From contig NZ_JACHZX010000001.1 of assembly GCF_014193845.1 (NCBI RefSeq), forward strand, positions 868,001 to 932,000: 64,000 bases of DNA, read 5' to 3'. The stretch is from Sphingomonas sp. BK345. GTDB taxonomy: Bacteria > Pseudomonadota > Alphaproteobacteria > Sphingomonadales > Sphingomonadaceae. Positions 26,948 through 35,498 of the stretch are shown here, in pieces. The notes under the pieces are model-generated. The model was given only the letters and a program-made list of their open reading frames with translations, was not told the origin of the DNA and searched no databases. The position numbers were made by a program, and so were the translations under genes. Positions within the stretch are counted from its first letter, which is position 1; each line of letters starts with the position of its first letter.

Positions 26948-27994
26948 TCACGCCGCCATGGTGAACGGCTCCAGCCCGGCGAGCCGCGTCTGCACCGGCG
27001 GCGCGGGGATCGCGCGCGGGGCGACGCCGCGGACGCGCTCGGCGATCGCCGCGATATGCGCCGGGGTCGAGCCGCAGCAGCCGCCCAGCACGTTGACCTG
27101 CCCCGCCTCGGCCCATTCCGCCACCAGCCCCGCGGTGGTCGCGGGCGCCTCGTCATAGGCGCCGAGCTCGTTGGGCAGGCCCGCGTTGGGATAGACCATG
27201 ATCAGCGTGTCGCAGATCGTGCTCAGCGTACGCACGTGCGGGCGCAGCTGCTCCGCACCGAACGAGCAGTTGAGCCCGATCGTCAGCGGGCGCGCGTGGC
27301 GGATCGCGTGCCAGAACGCCTCCACCGTGTGCCCCGAGAGGTTGCGCCCGGAGAGGTCGGTCAGCGTCATCGACAGCATGATCGGCAGGTCGCGCCCGAG
27401 CGCCGCGCCCGCCTCGATCGCCGCCATCACCCCGGCCTTGGCGTTGAGCGTGTCGAACACCGTCTCGATCAGCACGAAGTCGGCTCCACCCTCGACCAGC
27501 GCGTCGATCTGCTCGCGGTAGACGTCCTTGAGATAGTCGAAGTCGATCTCGCGATAGCCGGGATCGTTGACGTCGGGGCTGAGCGACAAGGTCTTGTTGG
27601 TCGGCCCGATCGCGCCGGCGACGAAGCGGGGCCGGCCATCCCTCGCCTGGAACTCGTCGGCGAGGCGGCGCGCCAGCCGCGCGCTCTCGACGTTGATCTC
27701 GCGCACCAGCCCCTCGGCGCCATAGTCCGCCTGGCTGATACGGTTGGCGGAGAAGGTGTTGGTCTCGGCGATGTCCGCCCCCGCCTCGAAATAGGCGCGG
27801 TGGATCGACTCGGGCACCTCCGGCTTGGTCAGCGCGAGGATGTCGTTGTTGCCCTTCTGGTCGTGGCCGAGCGTCAGCGCGCCGGCATAGTCCGCCTCGG
27901 AGAGCTTCCAGTTCTGGATCTCGGTGCCGAAGGCGCCGTCGGTGATCAGGATCCGCTTCGCCGCCTCGGCGAGGAAGGTGTCACGTGGGGTCAT
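26948..27994 (-). CDS. metH: Methionine synthase, homocysteine-binding module (MetH part 1)
   Basis: 348 residues, the zinc-homocysteine S-methyltransferase barrel. ILITDGAFGTEIQ opens the domain, FSANRISQADYG follows, and the zinc cysteines are in GLNCSFGAEQL and VNVLGGCCGSTPAHI. It supplies activated homocysteine to the cobalamin module encoded separately downstream. The ATG at 27994 is preceded by GGAGATTGAG; a longer frame to 28099 only reads through the family A repeat. Split metH genes are, to my knowledge, known in other alphaproteobacteria such as Caulobacter, so the split itself is not unique. Confidence 0.93.
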   Translation of the reverse strand: MTPRDTFLAEAAKRILITDGAFGTEIQNWKLSEADYAGALTLGHDQKGNNDILALTKPEVPESIHRAYFEAGADIAETNTFSANRISQADYGAEGLVREINVESARLARRLADEFQARDGRPRFVAGAIGPTNKTLSLSPDVNDPGYREIDFDYLKDVYREQIDALVEGGADFVLIETVFDTLNAKAGVMAAIEAGAALGRDLPIMLSMTLTDLSGRNLSGHTVEAFWHAIRHARPLTIGLNCSFGAEQLRPHVRTLSTICDTLIMVYPNAGLPNELGAYDEAPATTAGLVAEWAEAGQVNVLGGCCGSTPAHIAAIAERVRGVAPRAIPAPPVQTRLAGLEPFTMAA

Positions 27995-28004
27995 CTCAAT
28001 CTCC

Positions 28005-28141
28005 GATCCTCCCCGCATCGCGGGGAGGGGGACCAGCCGAAGGCTGGTGGAGGGGGCTCTCCACCAGCGATGCATCCGGAGGAGAGCCCCCTCCACCACT
28101 CGCTCCGCGAGCGGTCCCCCTCCCCGTTCCGGGGAGGATCT
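28005..28141. repeat. Family A intergenic inverted repeat, copy 4
   Basis: About 137 bases with near-perfect outer arms (GATCCTCCCCGCATCGCGGGGAGGGGGACC...GGTCCCCCTCCCCGTTCCGGGGAGGATC). It fills the whole gap between metF and metH part 1. With copy 3, two long hairpins punctuate the same operon. Confidence 0.8.
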
Positions 28142-28145
28142 AAGG

Positions 28146-29087
28146 TCACGCCGCCGCTGCCGCTTGCCGGGGCGTCGCCCGCACCCCGAGCAGGTGGCAG
28201 ATCGCGTAGCTCAGCTCGGCCTTGTTCATCGTGTAGAAGTGGAGCTGCTTGACGCCGCCGGCGTAGAGCTTGCGGCACAATTCGGCCGCCACCGTCGCCG
28301 CCACCAGCTGGCGCGCGGCCGGCAGGTCGTCGAGCCCCTCGAACAGCCGCGCCAGCCAGCCCGGCACGTCGGTGCGGCACATCGCCGCCATCCGCTGCAC
28401 GCCCGCGAAGCTGCCGATCGGCATGATCCCCGGCACGATCTCGGCCTGGATCCCCGCCGCCGCCGCCGCGTCGCGGTAGCGGAAGAAGGTCTCCGCCTCG
28501 AAGAAGAACTGCGTGATCGCGCGGTTGGCGCCGGCGTCGAGCTTGCGCTTGAGATTGTCGAGGTCGCCGGCGAGATCGGCCGAGCTGGGGTGGCACTCGG
28601 GATAGGCCGCCACCGAGATCTCGAACGGGTGCAGCCGGCGCAGCCCCGCCACCAAAGCGGCGGCATTCTCATAGCCGCCGGGGTGCGGCGCATAGTCCGC
28701 CGCGCCCGCGGGCGGATCACCGCGCAGCGCGACGATGTGGCGCACCCCCGCGGCCCAATATTCCTGCGCGACCGCGTCGATCTGCTCGCGCGTCGCCTCG
28801 ACGCAGGTGAGATGCGCCGCGGCGGGCACCGCGGTCTCGCGCGCGATCCGCGCGACGGTGGCGTGGGTGCGGTCGCGCGTCGACCCGCCCGCGCCGTAAG
28901 TGACCGAGAGGAAGCGCGGACCGAGCGGGCAGAGCGTCTCGATCGACTGCCACAAGGTCTCCTCCGACTTCTCGCTCTTGGGCGGCGAGAATTCGAAGCT
29001 GACGTCCACGTCGCCGCCGACGTCGGCGTAGAGCGGCGCGTCCAACGCGCGGCGCGCCTCCTCGAGCTGGTTGACCGAGAATGTCAT
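28146..29087 (-). CDS. metF: Methylenetetrahydrofolate reductase
   Basis: 313 residues. It reduces 5,10-methylene-tetrahydrofolate to the 5-methyl form used by methionine synthase, with FAD. VSFEFSPPKSEKSEETLW (about 28-45) carries the catalytic glutamate of the family (FEFSPPK); FLSVTYGAGGSTRDRT, HLTCVEATREQID, VALRGDPP and ITQFFFEAETFFRYRD follow as expected. The ATG at 29087 overlaps the upstream regulator's stop as ATGA, so the two are coupled. Expression is therefore expected to follow the ArsR-type regulator and its palindromic operator. Confidence 0.95.
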   Translation of the reverse strand: MTFSVNQLEEARRALDAPLYADVGGDVDVSFEFSPPKSEKSEETLWQSIETLCPLGPRFLSVTYGAGGSTRDRTHATVARIARETAVPAAAHLTCVEATREQIDAVAQEYWAAGVRHIVALRGDPPAGAADYAPHPGGYENAAALVAGLRRLHPFEISVAAYPECHPSSADLAGDLDNLKRKLDAGANRAITQFFFEAETFFRYRDAAAAAGIQAEIVPGIMPIGSFAGVQRMAAMCRTDVPGWLARLFEGLDDLPAARQLVAATVAAELCRKLYAGGVKQLHFYTMNKAELSYAICHLLGVRATPRQAAAAA

Positions 29088-30034
29088 GCCGCCTTCACCT
29101 CTCGCCACGGCTCGCCGGCCTTCCGGCCGAGCCATAATTTCACCGTCAGTTCGCCGCCCTCGAGCGTCTCGGTTCGCGCCGGCAGCAGCCCGGCGGCGGC
29201 GAACCAGCGCTCGATCTGCGCGTCGGCGAAGCCCAGCCGCGTGTGTGCGTCGCGCGCGCGCAACTCCTCGCGGTCGTGCGGCGCGAAGTCCGCGATCAGC
29301 AGCCGCCCGCCCGTCGCCAGCACGCGCGCCGCCTCGGCGATCGCGGCGCCGGGCTGCTGCGCGAAATGCAGCACATGGTGGAGGATCGCCACGTCCGCGG
29401 CGCCGTCGCCGAGCGGCAGCGCGTAGAGGTCGGCCTGGCGCAGCTCGGCGTTGGCGAGCCCCTGCTCGCCCAGTTTGGCGCGCGCCAGCCGCAGCATCTC
29501 GCTGCTCTTGTCGATCCCCAGCGCGTGGGTGGCGCCGGGCGCGAACAGCTCGATCATCCGCCCGGTGCCGGTGCCGATGTCGATCAGCCGGCCGAGCGGC
29601 GCGTCGGCGAGCACCTCGCGCATCGCCGCCTCGACCTGCTCCTCGGCGACGTGGAGCGAGCGGATCGCGTCCCACTCGGCGGCGTTCGCCTCGAACCAGC
29701 CCGCCGCCGCGGCGGCGCGATCGGCGCGCACCGCCGCCAGCCGCGCGAGATCCGCCGCGGCCTCCTCGGTGACGCCGAGCGAGTCGAGCGCGGCGAGCAC
29801 GGGCGCGAGCCGCTCGCGGTCGCCGAGCGCGACGAACACCCAGCTGCCCTCCTTGCGCCGCTCGGCCAGCCCGGCGTCGCACAGGATCTTGACGTGGCGC
29901 GACACGCGCGGCTGGCTCTGCCCCAGCACCTGCGCCAGCTCGCCCACCGACAGCTCCATCGCGCCGAGCAGCGCGACGATGCGCAGCCGCGACGGGTCGG
30001 CGAGCGCGCTGAAGATGGCGAGGGCGTGTTTCAT
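29084..30034 (-). CDS. ArsR-type regulator fused to a methyltransferase (SahR-like)
   Basis: 316 residues. The N-terminal winged helix (1-95) is ArsR-like: ALADPSRLRIVALLGAMELSVGELAQVLGQSQPRVSRHVKIL. The C-terminal half is a class I SAM-dependent methyltransferase with LIDIGTGTGRMIELF and ADVAILHHVLHF. Fusion regulators of this kind lead methionine-cycle operons in proteobacteria (SahR-type regulators sensing S-adenosylhomocysteine), and this one is first in an operon with metF and metH. I infer that it senses SAH or SAM and represses its own promoter through the perfect palindrome 12-31 bases before the ATG. The start MKHALAIF is chosen because the longer frame reads through the operator and a repeat. 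Confidence 0.88.
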   Translation of the reverse strand: MKHALAIFSALADPSRLRIVALLGAMELSVGELAQVLGQSQPRVSRHVKILCDAGLAERRKEGSWVFVALGDRERLAPVLAALDSLGVTEEAAADLARLAAVRADRAAAAAGWFEANAAEWDAIRSLHVAEEQVEAAMREVLADAPLGRLIDIGTGTGRMIELFAPGATHALGIDKSSEMLRLARAKLGEQGLANAELRQADLYALPLGDGAADVAILHHVLHFAQQPGAAIAEAARVLATGGRLLIADFAPHDREELRARDAHTRLGFADAQIERWFAAAGLLPARTETLEGGELTVKLWLGRKAGEPWREVKAA

Positions 30035-30044
30035 CCGGCGAGTA

Positions 30045-30073
30045 GATATAAAGATATCTTTATATGAGGTCAA
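30045..30073 (-). promoter_or_regulatory. Promoter with a perfect 20-bp palindromic operator
   Basis: ATATAAAGATATCTTTATAT (30046-30065) is an exact palindrome. On the minus strand TTGACC (30073-30068) and TATATC (30050-30045) form -35 and -10 elements 17 bases apart, so the palindrome occupies the spacer and most of the -10. Transcription would begin around 30037-30039, only a few bases before the ATG at 30034, and no Shine-Dalgarno is present, so the mRNA is probably leaderless. A dimeric ArsR protein bound here would shut the methionine operon off. Confidence 0.75.
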
Positions 30074-30100
30074 ATGATGGATCGCGGGTCGACTGCCTAG

Positions 30101-30238
30101 ATCCTCCCTGGAAGGGGCGGGGGACCAGCCGAAGGCTGGTGGAGGGGTGACCCGGCCGGCGTGCGTCGGTAGACTCACCGCCGGCGACACCCCTCCGTCA
30201 GCGCTGCGCGCTGCCACCTCCCCTTACCGGGGAGGATC
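30101..30238. repeat. Hybrid A/B intergenic repeat
   Basis: The left half has the family A inner arm (GGGGGACCAGCCGAAGGCTGGTGGAGGGG) behind a family B edge (CCTCCCTGGAAGGGG). The right half is family B (GACACCCCTCCGTCAGCGCTGCGCGCTGCCACCTCCCC), ending GGGGAGGATC. It therefore looks like a recombinant of the two families. It lies upstream of both the methionine operon and the small lipoprotein gene. Confidence 0.7.
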
Positions 30239-30345
30239 GTGCCGCCCACCTCACCGCCCCCTCCCTTGGACCCTTTCCCCCCGCTGCCGCGTTCGCGCCC
30301 CACCCCCGGCTCTTGTGCCGGCGTAACGACAGGGGAGATATGTCC

Positions 30346-30672
30346 ATGAAGCGCACGCTGATCGCCGCCCTCGCCGCCACCACCGCGCTGGGCCTCGCGG
30401 CCTGCAGCGAGAAGGCGCAGGACCAGTCCGCCGCGGCGGCGAACACGATGGCCGCCGACACCGCAGCCACCACCTCGAACGCGGTCGACGACGTCGATGC
30501 CGCCACCGACCGTGCGCTCAACTCGGCCGAGAACAGCCTCGACCGCACCGGCGCGGCGCTGAGCAACGCGGGCGATCGCACCGGCGACGCGCTCAGCAAC
30601 ACCGGTGACCGCGCCGCCGACGCAACCGGCAACGCGATGGTGCGCGCGGGCGAGAAGCTGCGCGACAACTGA
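30346..30672 (+). CDS. Small lipoprotein with amphipathic repeats
   Basis: 108 residues. Signal peptide with lipobox GLAAC (about 17-21), then an Ala/Asp/Asn-rich region with a repeated pattern: DRALNSAENSLDRTGAALSNAGDRTGDALSNTGDRAADATGNAM. The roughly 11-residue periodicity suggests a long amphipathic helix, as in LEA-like or entericidin/Lpp-like envelope proteins. ATG 30346 sits 8 bases after GGGGAG; the ATG at 30340 is too close. Function unknown, perhaps envelope stress or spacing. Confidence 0.75.
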   Translation: MKRTLIAALAATTALGLAACSEKAQDQSAAAANTMAADTAATTSNAVDDVDAATDRALNSAENSLDRTGAALSNAGDRTGDALSNTGDRAADATGNAMVRAGEKLRDN

Positions 30673-30727
30673 GCCTGACCGACCCCGCCGTCGCCGCGTC
30701 CGCGCGCGCGGCGGCGGTCACCTCCGG

Positions 30728-31687
30728 ATGACCCGCATGACCGACCTCCGCCGCCTCGGCGCCTCCGACCTCAAGATCGCGCCGCTGGTCCTCGGCGGCA
30801 ACGTGTTCGGCTGGACCGCGGACCGCGCCGCCAGCTTCGCGGTGCTCGACGCCTTCGTCGCGGGCGGGGGCACCATGATCGACACCGCCGACGTCTATTC
30901 CGCCTGGGTCGACGGCCATCGGGGCGGTGAATCGGAGACGATCATCGGCGAGTGGCTGCGCGCCAGCGGCCAGCGCGACCGGGTGCTGATCGCCACCAAG
31001 GTCGGCATGCAGCCCGGCGAGGGCGGCGAGGGGCTGGCGCCGGCGCGGATCGCGGCGGCGTGCGAGGCGTCGCTGCGGCGGCTCGGCACCGACCGGATCG
31101 ACCTCTATTTCGCGCATCGCGACGACGAGGCGCAGCCGCAGGAGGCGGTCGCCGAGGCGTTCGCGCGGCTGGTCGAGGCGGGCAAGGTGCGCGTGCTCGG
31201 CGCCTCCAACTTCCACGCCGCCCGGCTGAAGTCGGCGGTGGAAGGCGCGCGCGCCGCCGGGCTGCCGCATTATCAGGTGCTGCAGCCCGAATATAATCTC
31301 GTCAGCCGCCACAAGTTCGAGGGCGAGCTGCAGGATTATTGCGTCACCGAGAACATCGGGGTGGTGCCCTATTACGGCCTCGCCTCGGGCTTCCTCACCG
31401 GCAAGTACCGCACGCGCGACGATCTCTCCCAGAGCGTGCGCGGCGCGAAGATGGGCGAGCTGCTCGAGGGCAAGGGCGCCGCGGTGCTGGCCGGGCTCGA
31501 CTCGGTTGCGGAGGAGACCGGCGCGACCTTAGCGCAGGTCGCGCTGGCATGGCTGATCGCGCAGCCCGGCGTCACCGCCCCGATCGCGAGCGCCACCTCG
31601 GCGCGACAGGTCGAGGAGCTGCTCGGCGCGATCTCGCTGACGCTCTCGCCCGACCAGCTCGAGCGGCTCACCGACGCGGGCGCATGA
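30728..31687 (+). CDS. Aldo/keto reductase
   Basis: 319 residues, a TIM-barrel NADPH reductase. Motifs: LGGNVFGWT, the catalytic Asp/Tyr in MIDTADVYSAW, the lysine in VLIATKVGMQ, the histidine in DLYFAHRDD (usually HxxD), VLGASNF, and a nucleotide-binding C-terminal PIASATSARQVEELLGA. It resembles YajO/IolS-type members acting on small aldehydes or sugars. Two ATGs (30728, 30737) are possible; no strong ribosome site favours either. It reads toward the convergent DUF805 gene only 6 bases away. Confidence 0.9.
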   Translation: MTRMTDLRRLGASDLKIAPLVLGGNVFGWTADRAASFAVLDAFVAGGGTMIDTADVYSAWVDGHRGGESETIIGEWLRASGQRDRVLIATKVGMQPGEGGEGLAPARIAAACEASLRRLGTDRIDLYFAHRDDEAQPQEAVAEAFARLVEAGKVRVLGASNFHAARLKSAVEGARAAGLPHYQVLQPEYNLVSRHKFEGELQDYCVTENIGVVPYYGLASGFLTGKYRTRDDLSQSVRGAKMGELLEGKGAAVLAGLDSVAEETGATLAQVALAWLIAQPGVTAPIASATSARQVEELLGAISLTLSPDQLERLTDAGA

Positions 31688-31693
31688 GCTAGG

Positions 31694-32119
31694 TCAGCCC
31701 ACCGTCACGCTCGCGGGTGCGTCCGCGACCGGCTCGGTGGCGCGCGGATCGGGGCCGAAGCGGTTCTCGCCGGCGTCGCCGGCCTTGAGGCCGAAGAACA
31801 GGTCGATGAAGCCGCCGATGAGCGGCACGAAGCCGATCAGCAGCCACCAGCCCGACAGGCCGATATCGTGCAGTCGGCGGACCTTCACCGCCAATCCGGG
31901 GATGCCCAGCGCCGCCACGACGGGCAGGTAAAGGAGCACCATCAGGTCCTTTGTCGCCACGCCGAGCGAGAGCGCGCGCTCCAGCGCCTCGGCGACGATG
32001 AGGGCGAGAAGCATCGCCGCCAGCGCCACCGCCGCGAAGCACCAATATTCGCGCCGCGTCGATCGCCCGCGGAACACCGCGTAGAGCCGGAACGGTCGCG
32101 TGACATAAGCGGGCAGCAT
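31694..32119 (-). CDS. DUF805 inner-membrane protein 1
   Basis: 141 residues, four predicted membrane helices. FRLYAVFRGRSTRREYWCFAA at the start and VKVRRLHDIGLSGWWLLIGFVPLIGGFIDLFFGLKAGDAGENRFGPDP at the end are classic DUF805. The ATG at 32119 is preferred because GGAGG lies 7 bases before it, inside a longer frame starting at 32131. A second DUF805 gene follows upstream on the same strand, 21 bases away, so they are co-transcribed. Function unknown; the family is common and often phage- or stress-linked. Confidence 0.85.
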   Translation of the reverse strand: MLPAYVTRPFRLYAVFRGRSTRREYWCFAAVALAAMLLALIVAEALERALSLGVATKDLMVLLYLPVVAALGIPGLAVKVRRLHDIGLSGWWLLIGFVPLIGGFIDLFFGLKAGDAGENRFGPDPRATEPVADAPASVTVG

Positions 32120-32140
32120 CGGAACCTCCATCGTCGTGAC

Positions 32141-32608
32141 TCAGGCGGGAAGGCGCGCATGCTCGGCGAGCTCGTAGACGCCGGCGCCGTTCGCGGCGGG
32201 CGACGCCGGCGTCAAGGCCTCGGCGTCGGCCGCGCCCCCGCGGCCGAGCCCCAGCAGCGCGAGCAGCACGACGCCGCCGAACGGCGCGACCAGCAGCAGC
32301 AGCCAGCGCGGCGAGCGGCCAAGGTCGCGCAGCCGGCGCGCGCTAACCGCCAGGCTCGGCACCAGCAGGATCGGCACAGCCAGCAGCGGCATCAGCATGA
32401 TCGCGAACAGCAGCAGCGCCGCGGCATTGCTCTCACCGAGCCGCAGCGCCGCGATCAGCCAAGCGAGCGAGTCCTCGACCAGCCGCGACAAGGTGCCCAC
32501 CGCGACCAGCGCGCCCGCTGCACCGAGATGGAAGAACCAATAGTCGCGCCGCGTCGCGCGCCCGTCGAAGTCCGCGTACAGCCGCCAGGGCCGGATCCAC
32601 TCGTCCAC
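32141..32608 (-). CDS. DUF805-like inner-membrane protein 2
   Basis: 155 residues from a GTG at 32608, placed after a GGGGGG run. IRPWRLYADFDGRATRRDYWFFHLGAAGAL is the DUF805 opening; SARRLRDLGRSPRWLLLLVAPFGGVVLLALLGL is a more divergent version of the usual RRLHDIG...WW region. Four hydrophobic segments are visible. It is a paralogue of the gene 21 bases downstream. A longer frame to 32686 is possible but adds an arginine-rich stretch not seen in the family. Confidence 0.75.
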   Translation of the reverse strand: MDEWIRPWRLYADFDGRATRRDYWFFHLGAAGALVAVGTLSRLVEDSLAWLIAALRLGESNAAALLLFAIMLMPLLAVPILLVPSLAVSARRLRDLGRSPRWLLLLVAPFGGVVLLALLGLGRGGAADAEALTPASPAANGAGVYELAEHARLPA

Positions 32609-32707
32609 TCGCACCCCCCGGCCCGCCGCGCGGCGGGCTATGAGCGCATCATAGGCGAACGGCGCGACCGGGCGTGGCGAGCGCACGACGAAATGTGAGA
32701 GCGCAGC

Positions 32708-35239
32708 TCAGGCGGCGAGCGCGCGCGCGTGGGGGCCGGCGGCCCCCAGCGCGGCGATGCTGGCGGAGCTCACCGGGCGGCTGAACAGATAGCCCTGGAG
32801 GTGCGTACAGCCCGCCAGCACCAGCGCGTCGCGCTGAGCGCAGGTCTCCACGCCCTCGGCGACGATCGCCATGCCGAGCGCCTCGCCGAGCCCGACGATC
32901 GCCTTGATGATCGCCCCCGCCGCGCGCGACGTATCGAGCCCGCGCACGAACGACTGGTCGATCTTCACCTTGTCGAACGGGAAGCGCTCGAAATAGCTGA
33001 GCGACGAATAGCCGGTGCCAAAATCGTCCATCAGGATCTTGATCCCGGCGGCGCGCAGCCGCTCCAGCTCGACGAAGGTGCGCTCGACGTCGTGCATCAC
33101 GACATTCTCCGTCACCTCCAGCTTGAGCCGGTGCGGCGGCAGTCCGCTGTCCGCCAGCGCGGCGATCACCGTGTCGTAGACGTCGCCGGCGTGAAACTGC
33201 ACCGGCGAGAGGTTGACCGCGACCGCCAGATGGTCGGGCCAGGTGGCGGCGTCGATGCAGGCCTGGCGCAGCAGCATGCGGCCGAGCGGGACGATCAGCC
33301 CGCTCTCCTCGGCGATGGCGATGAACAGGTCGGGCCGGATCGGGCCACGCGTGGGGTGGGTCCAGCGCGCCAGCGCCTCGGCGCTCGCCATCGCGCCGGT
33401 ATCGACGCGGAGCACCGGCTGGTACACCAGCGTGATCTCGCCGCGCTCCATCGCCGCGCGCAGGTCGAGCTCGAGCGCGCGGCGGTCGCGCGCCGCCTCG
33501 TCCAGCGACGGGTGGTAGAAGCAGATCGTGCCGCGCCCGCTGCTCTTCGCCTGGTACAGCGCGACGTCGCCGCAGTGGCGCAGCTCGGAGGTGGTGGCGG
33601 CATGAGTCGGCGCCAGCACGATGCCGACGCTGGCGCCGAGATGCGCGGTGCCCATCGCCGTCGGGAAGGGTTGGGCCATCGCCGCGATCACGCCCTCGGC
33701 CACGGCGCGCGCGCGCGCGGCGGGGGCATCGCCGATCACCAGCACGATGAACTCGTCGCCGCCGGCGCGCGCGACCAGGTCGGTCGGCTCGATCAGCCCC
33801 TGCAGCCGCTCGCCTACCGCGGCGAGCACCAGGTCGCCGGTGACATGGCCGAACTGGTCGTTGACCGACTTGAAGCGATCGAGATCGATCGCGAGCAGCG
33901 CCAGCTCGGTGCCCGACGCCATCAGCTCGTTGAGCCGGTCGACGTAGCTGTGGCGGTTGACCAGCCCGGTGAGCGAATCGAAATGCGCCAGCCGCAGGAT
34001 CTCCGCCTCGGCGCGGCGCACCTCGGTGACGTCCTCCGACAGGCCGAGCAGATATTGCGCGGGCCGGTCGGGGCCGTCGAGCACGATCCGCGTGGTGCGC
34101 AGGCTCACGCGCCGCCCGTCGGAGCGGGTGAACTCGTTATCGAAGCGTTGCTCCGAACTGGGGCTCGCCAACGCGGCGCGATCCTGCTCCTCATAGGCGC
34201 TGCCGCACGCCGGATAGAGCTCGCGCGCGGTGCGCCCGATCATCTCCTCGCGCGGCCGCCCCATCAGCTCCTCGCCGGCGCGGTTGGTCAGCAGGTAGCG
34301 GCCGGTCGCGCTATCCTTGACGAACAGCATCGCGGGCAGATGGTCGATGATCGTGTCGAGGAAGGCGTGTGCCTCGGCGTTCTCGCGCTCCAGGGCGCGC
34401 TGGGCGCTCTCGTCGCGCATGACGATGCCAAAACCGCCGATCTGCTCGCCGAGCTTGCAGCTCGACAGCGTCAGCTCGACCGGGATCGTCCAGCCCGCGG
34501 CGTGGCGCGCCTCGCTGGCGTGATGCGTGCTGGCGCCGGTGTCCTGCGCGAGCGTCGCCACCTCCTGGTGCCAGTGCGGGAGAAGCGACTCCGCCGACCG
34601 GCCGATCAGCTCGAGCGGGTGCGTCCCCAGCATCGCCGCGGTGAGCGCGTTGGCGTAGATGATCTTGCCGGTGATGTCGGCGTACAGCACCGCCACCGGC
34701 GCGCTCTCCACCATCTGCCGCGCGATCTCGCCGGCGGATCGCGCCAGCCGCGTCTCGATCAGCTCCACCGTGATCTGGGCGAGCGCGATCAGCGCCTCGC
34801 GCTCGGTGAGCGACAGGCGCGCGCGGCGACGCGAGTCGAGCACATTGAGCGAGCCGAGATGATGTCCGTCCGAGGTGACCAGCGGGGCGCCGGCGTAGAA
34901 GCGCAGCCCCGGATGCTCCGCCACCATCGGGTGATCGACGAAGCGCGGGTCCCCGGCCAGGTCGAGCACCTCCATCAGCTCGGTCGAGGCCAGGGTATGC
35001 GCGCAGAGCGAGTCGTCGCGCGGCAGCTCGCACGAGGGAAGGCCGAAATGCGACGTGAACCGCGCGTGATGCTGGTCGAGCAGCGTCACCGCGCTGTACG
35101 GCACGCCCATCACCAGCGCGGCCACGCGCGTGACTCGTTCGAAGATCGGCTCCGCCAGCGTGTCGAGGGTCTGGAGCCGCGCGAGGGCCCCGAGTCGCTC
35201 ACGCTCGCGCTTGGCATGGAGGGACGAGGCCGCGTTCAT
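32708..35239 (-). CDS. GAF-PAS-PAS-GGDEF-EAL cyclic-di-GMP enzyme
   Basis: 843 residues from the ATG at 35239. GAF domain about 20-165 (FERVTRVAALVMGVPYSAVTLLD), two PAS domains about 172-285 and 290-410, GGDEF about 420-585 with the intact motif at 493-497, and EAL about 600-835 with EAL at 621-623 and DDFGTGYSSL. The allosteric inhibitory site RxxD is EPTD (484-487), so product inhibition of the cyclase is probably lost. Both domains keep the signature motifs, so it could make or destroy cyclic-di-GMP depending on the sensory input. No membrane segment. An ATG at 35296 is an alternative start. The 260 bases upstream are AT-richer and hold its promoter. Confidence 0.88.
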   Translation of the reverse strand: MNAASSLHAKRERERLGALARLQTLDTLAEPIFERVTRVAALVMGVPYSAVTLLDQHHARFTSHFGLPSCELPRDDSLCAHTLASTELMEVLDLAGDPRFVDHPMVAEHPGLRFYAGAPLVTSDGHHLGSLNVLDSRRRARLSLTEREALIALAQITVELIETRLARSAGEIARQMVESAPVAVLYADITGKIIYANALTAAMLGTHPLELIGRSAESLLPHWHQEVATLAQDTGASTHHASEARHAAGWTIPVELTLSSCKLGEQIGGFGIVMRDESAQRALERENAEAHAFLDTIIDHLPAMLFVKDSATGRYLLTNRAGEELMGRPREEMIGRTARELYPACGSAYEEQDRAALASPSSEQRFDNEFTRSDGRRVSLRTTRIVLDGPDRPAQYLLGLSEDVTEVRRAEAEILRLAHFDSLTGLVNRHSYVDRLNELMASGTELALLAIDLDRFKSVNDQFGHVTGDLVLAAVGERLQGLIEPTDLVARAGGDEFIVLVIGDAPAARARAVAEGVIAAMAQPFPTAMGTAHLGASVGIVLAPTHAATTSELRHCGDVALYQAKSSGRGTICFYHPSLDEAARDRRALELDLRAAMERGEITLVYQPVLRVDTGAMASAEALARWTHPTRGPIRPDLFIAIAEESGLIVPLGRMLLRQACIDAATWPDHLAVAVNLSPVQFHAGDVYDTVIAALADSGLPPHRLKLEVTENVVMHDVERTFVELERLRAAGIKILMDDFGTGYSSLSYFERFPFDKVKIDQSFVRGLDTSRAAGAIIKAIVGLGEALGMAIVAEGVETCAQRDALVLAGCTHLQGYLFSRPVSSASIAALGAAGPHARALAA

Positions 35240-35498
35240 AGGCGACTCGTGCCAGCAACAGTTTACGAAACCAATAGCGTCGCCGTCCGTCGGCATACGT
35301 CTCGTCGAAATGAGTAATTTACAGAGTTACAGGGACTTCCCACGCAGCAATCAAAGCAAGACGAACCATGAACGTTCAGCGTTAAACCATTTATACCAAC
35401 GAAGATCGTGATCCGCTCGTGCAGGAAACGGCAGCCCGACGGACACGGCCCGCTATACTGATCGACATCAAGATTCGCGACGGCGGCGGTCGCGCGCG

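Noticed and set aside
35297..35498. Short frames in the AT-richer gap before the GGDEF-EAL gene
   Set aside because: They lack ribosome sites and read out of a likely promoter region; composition is explained by regulatory DNA.
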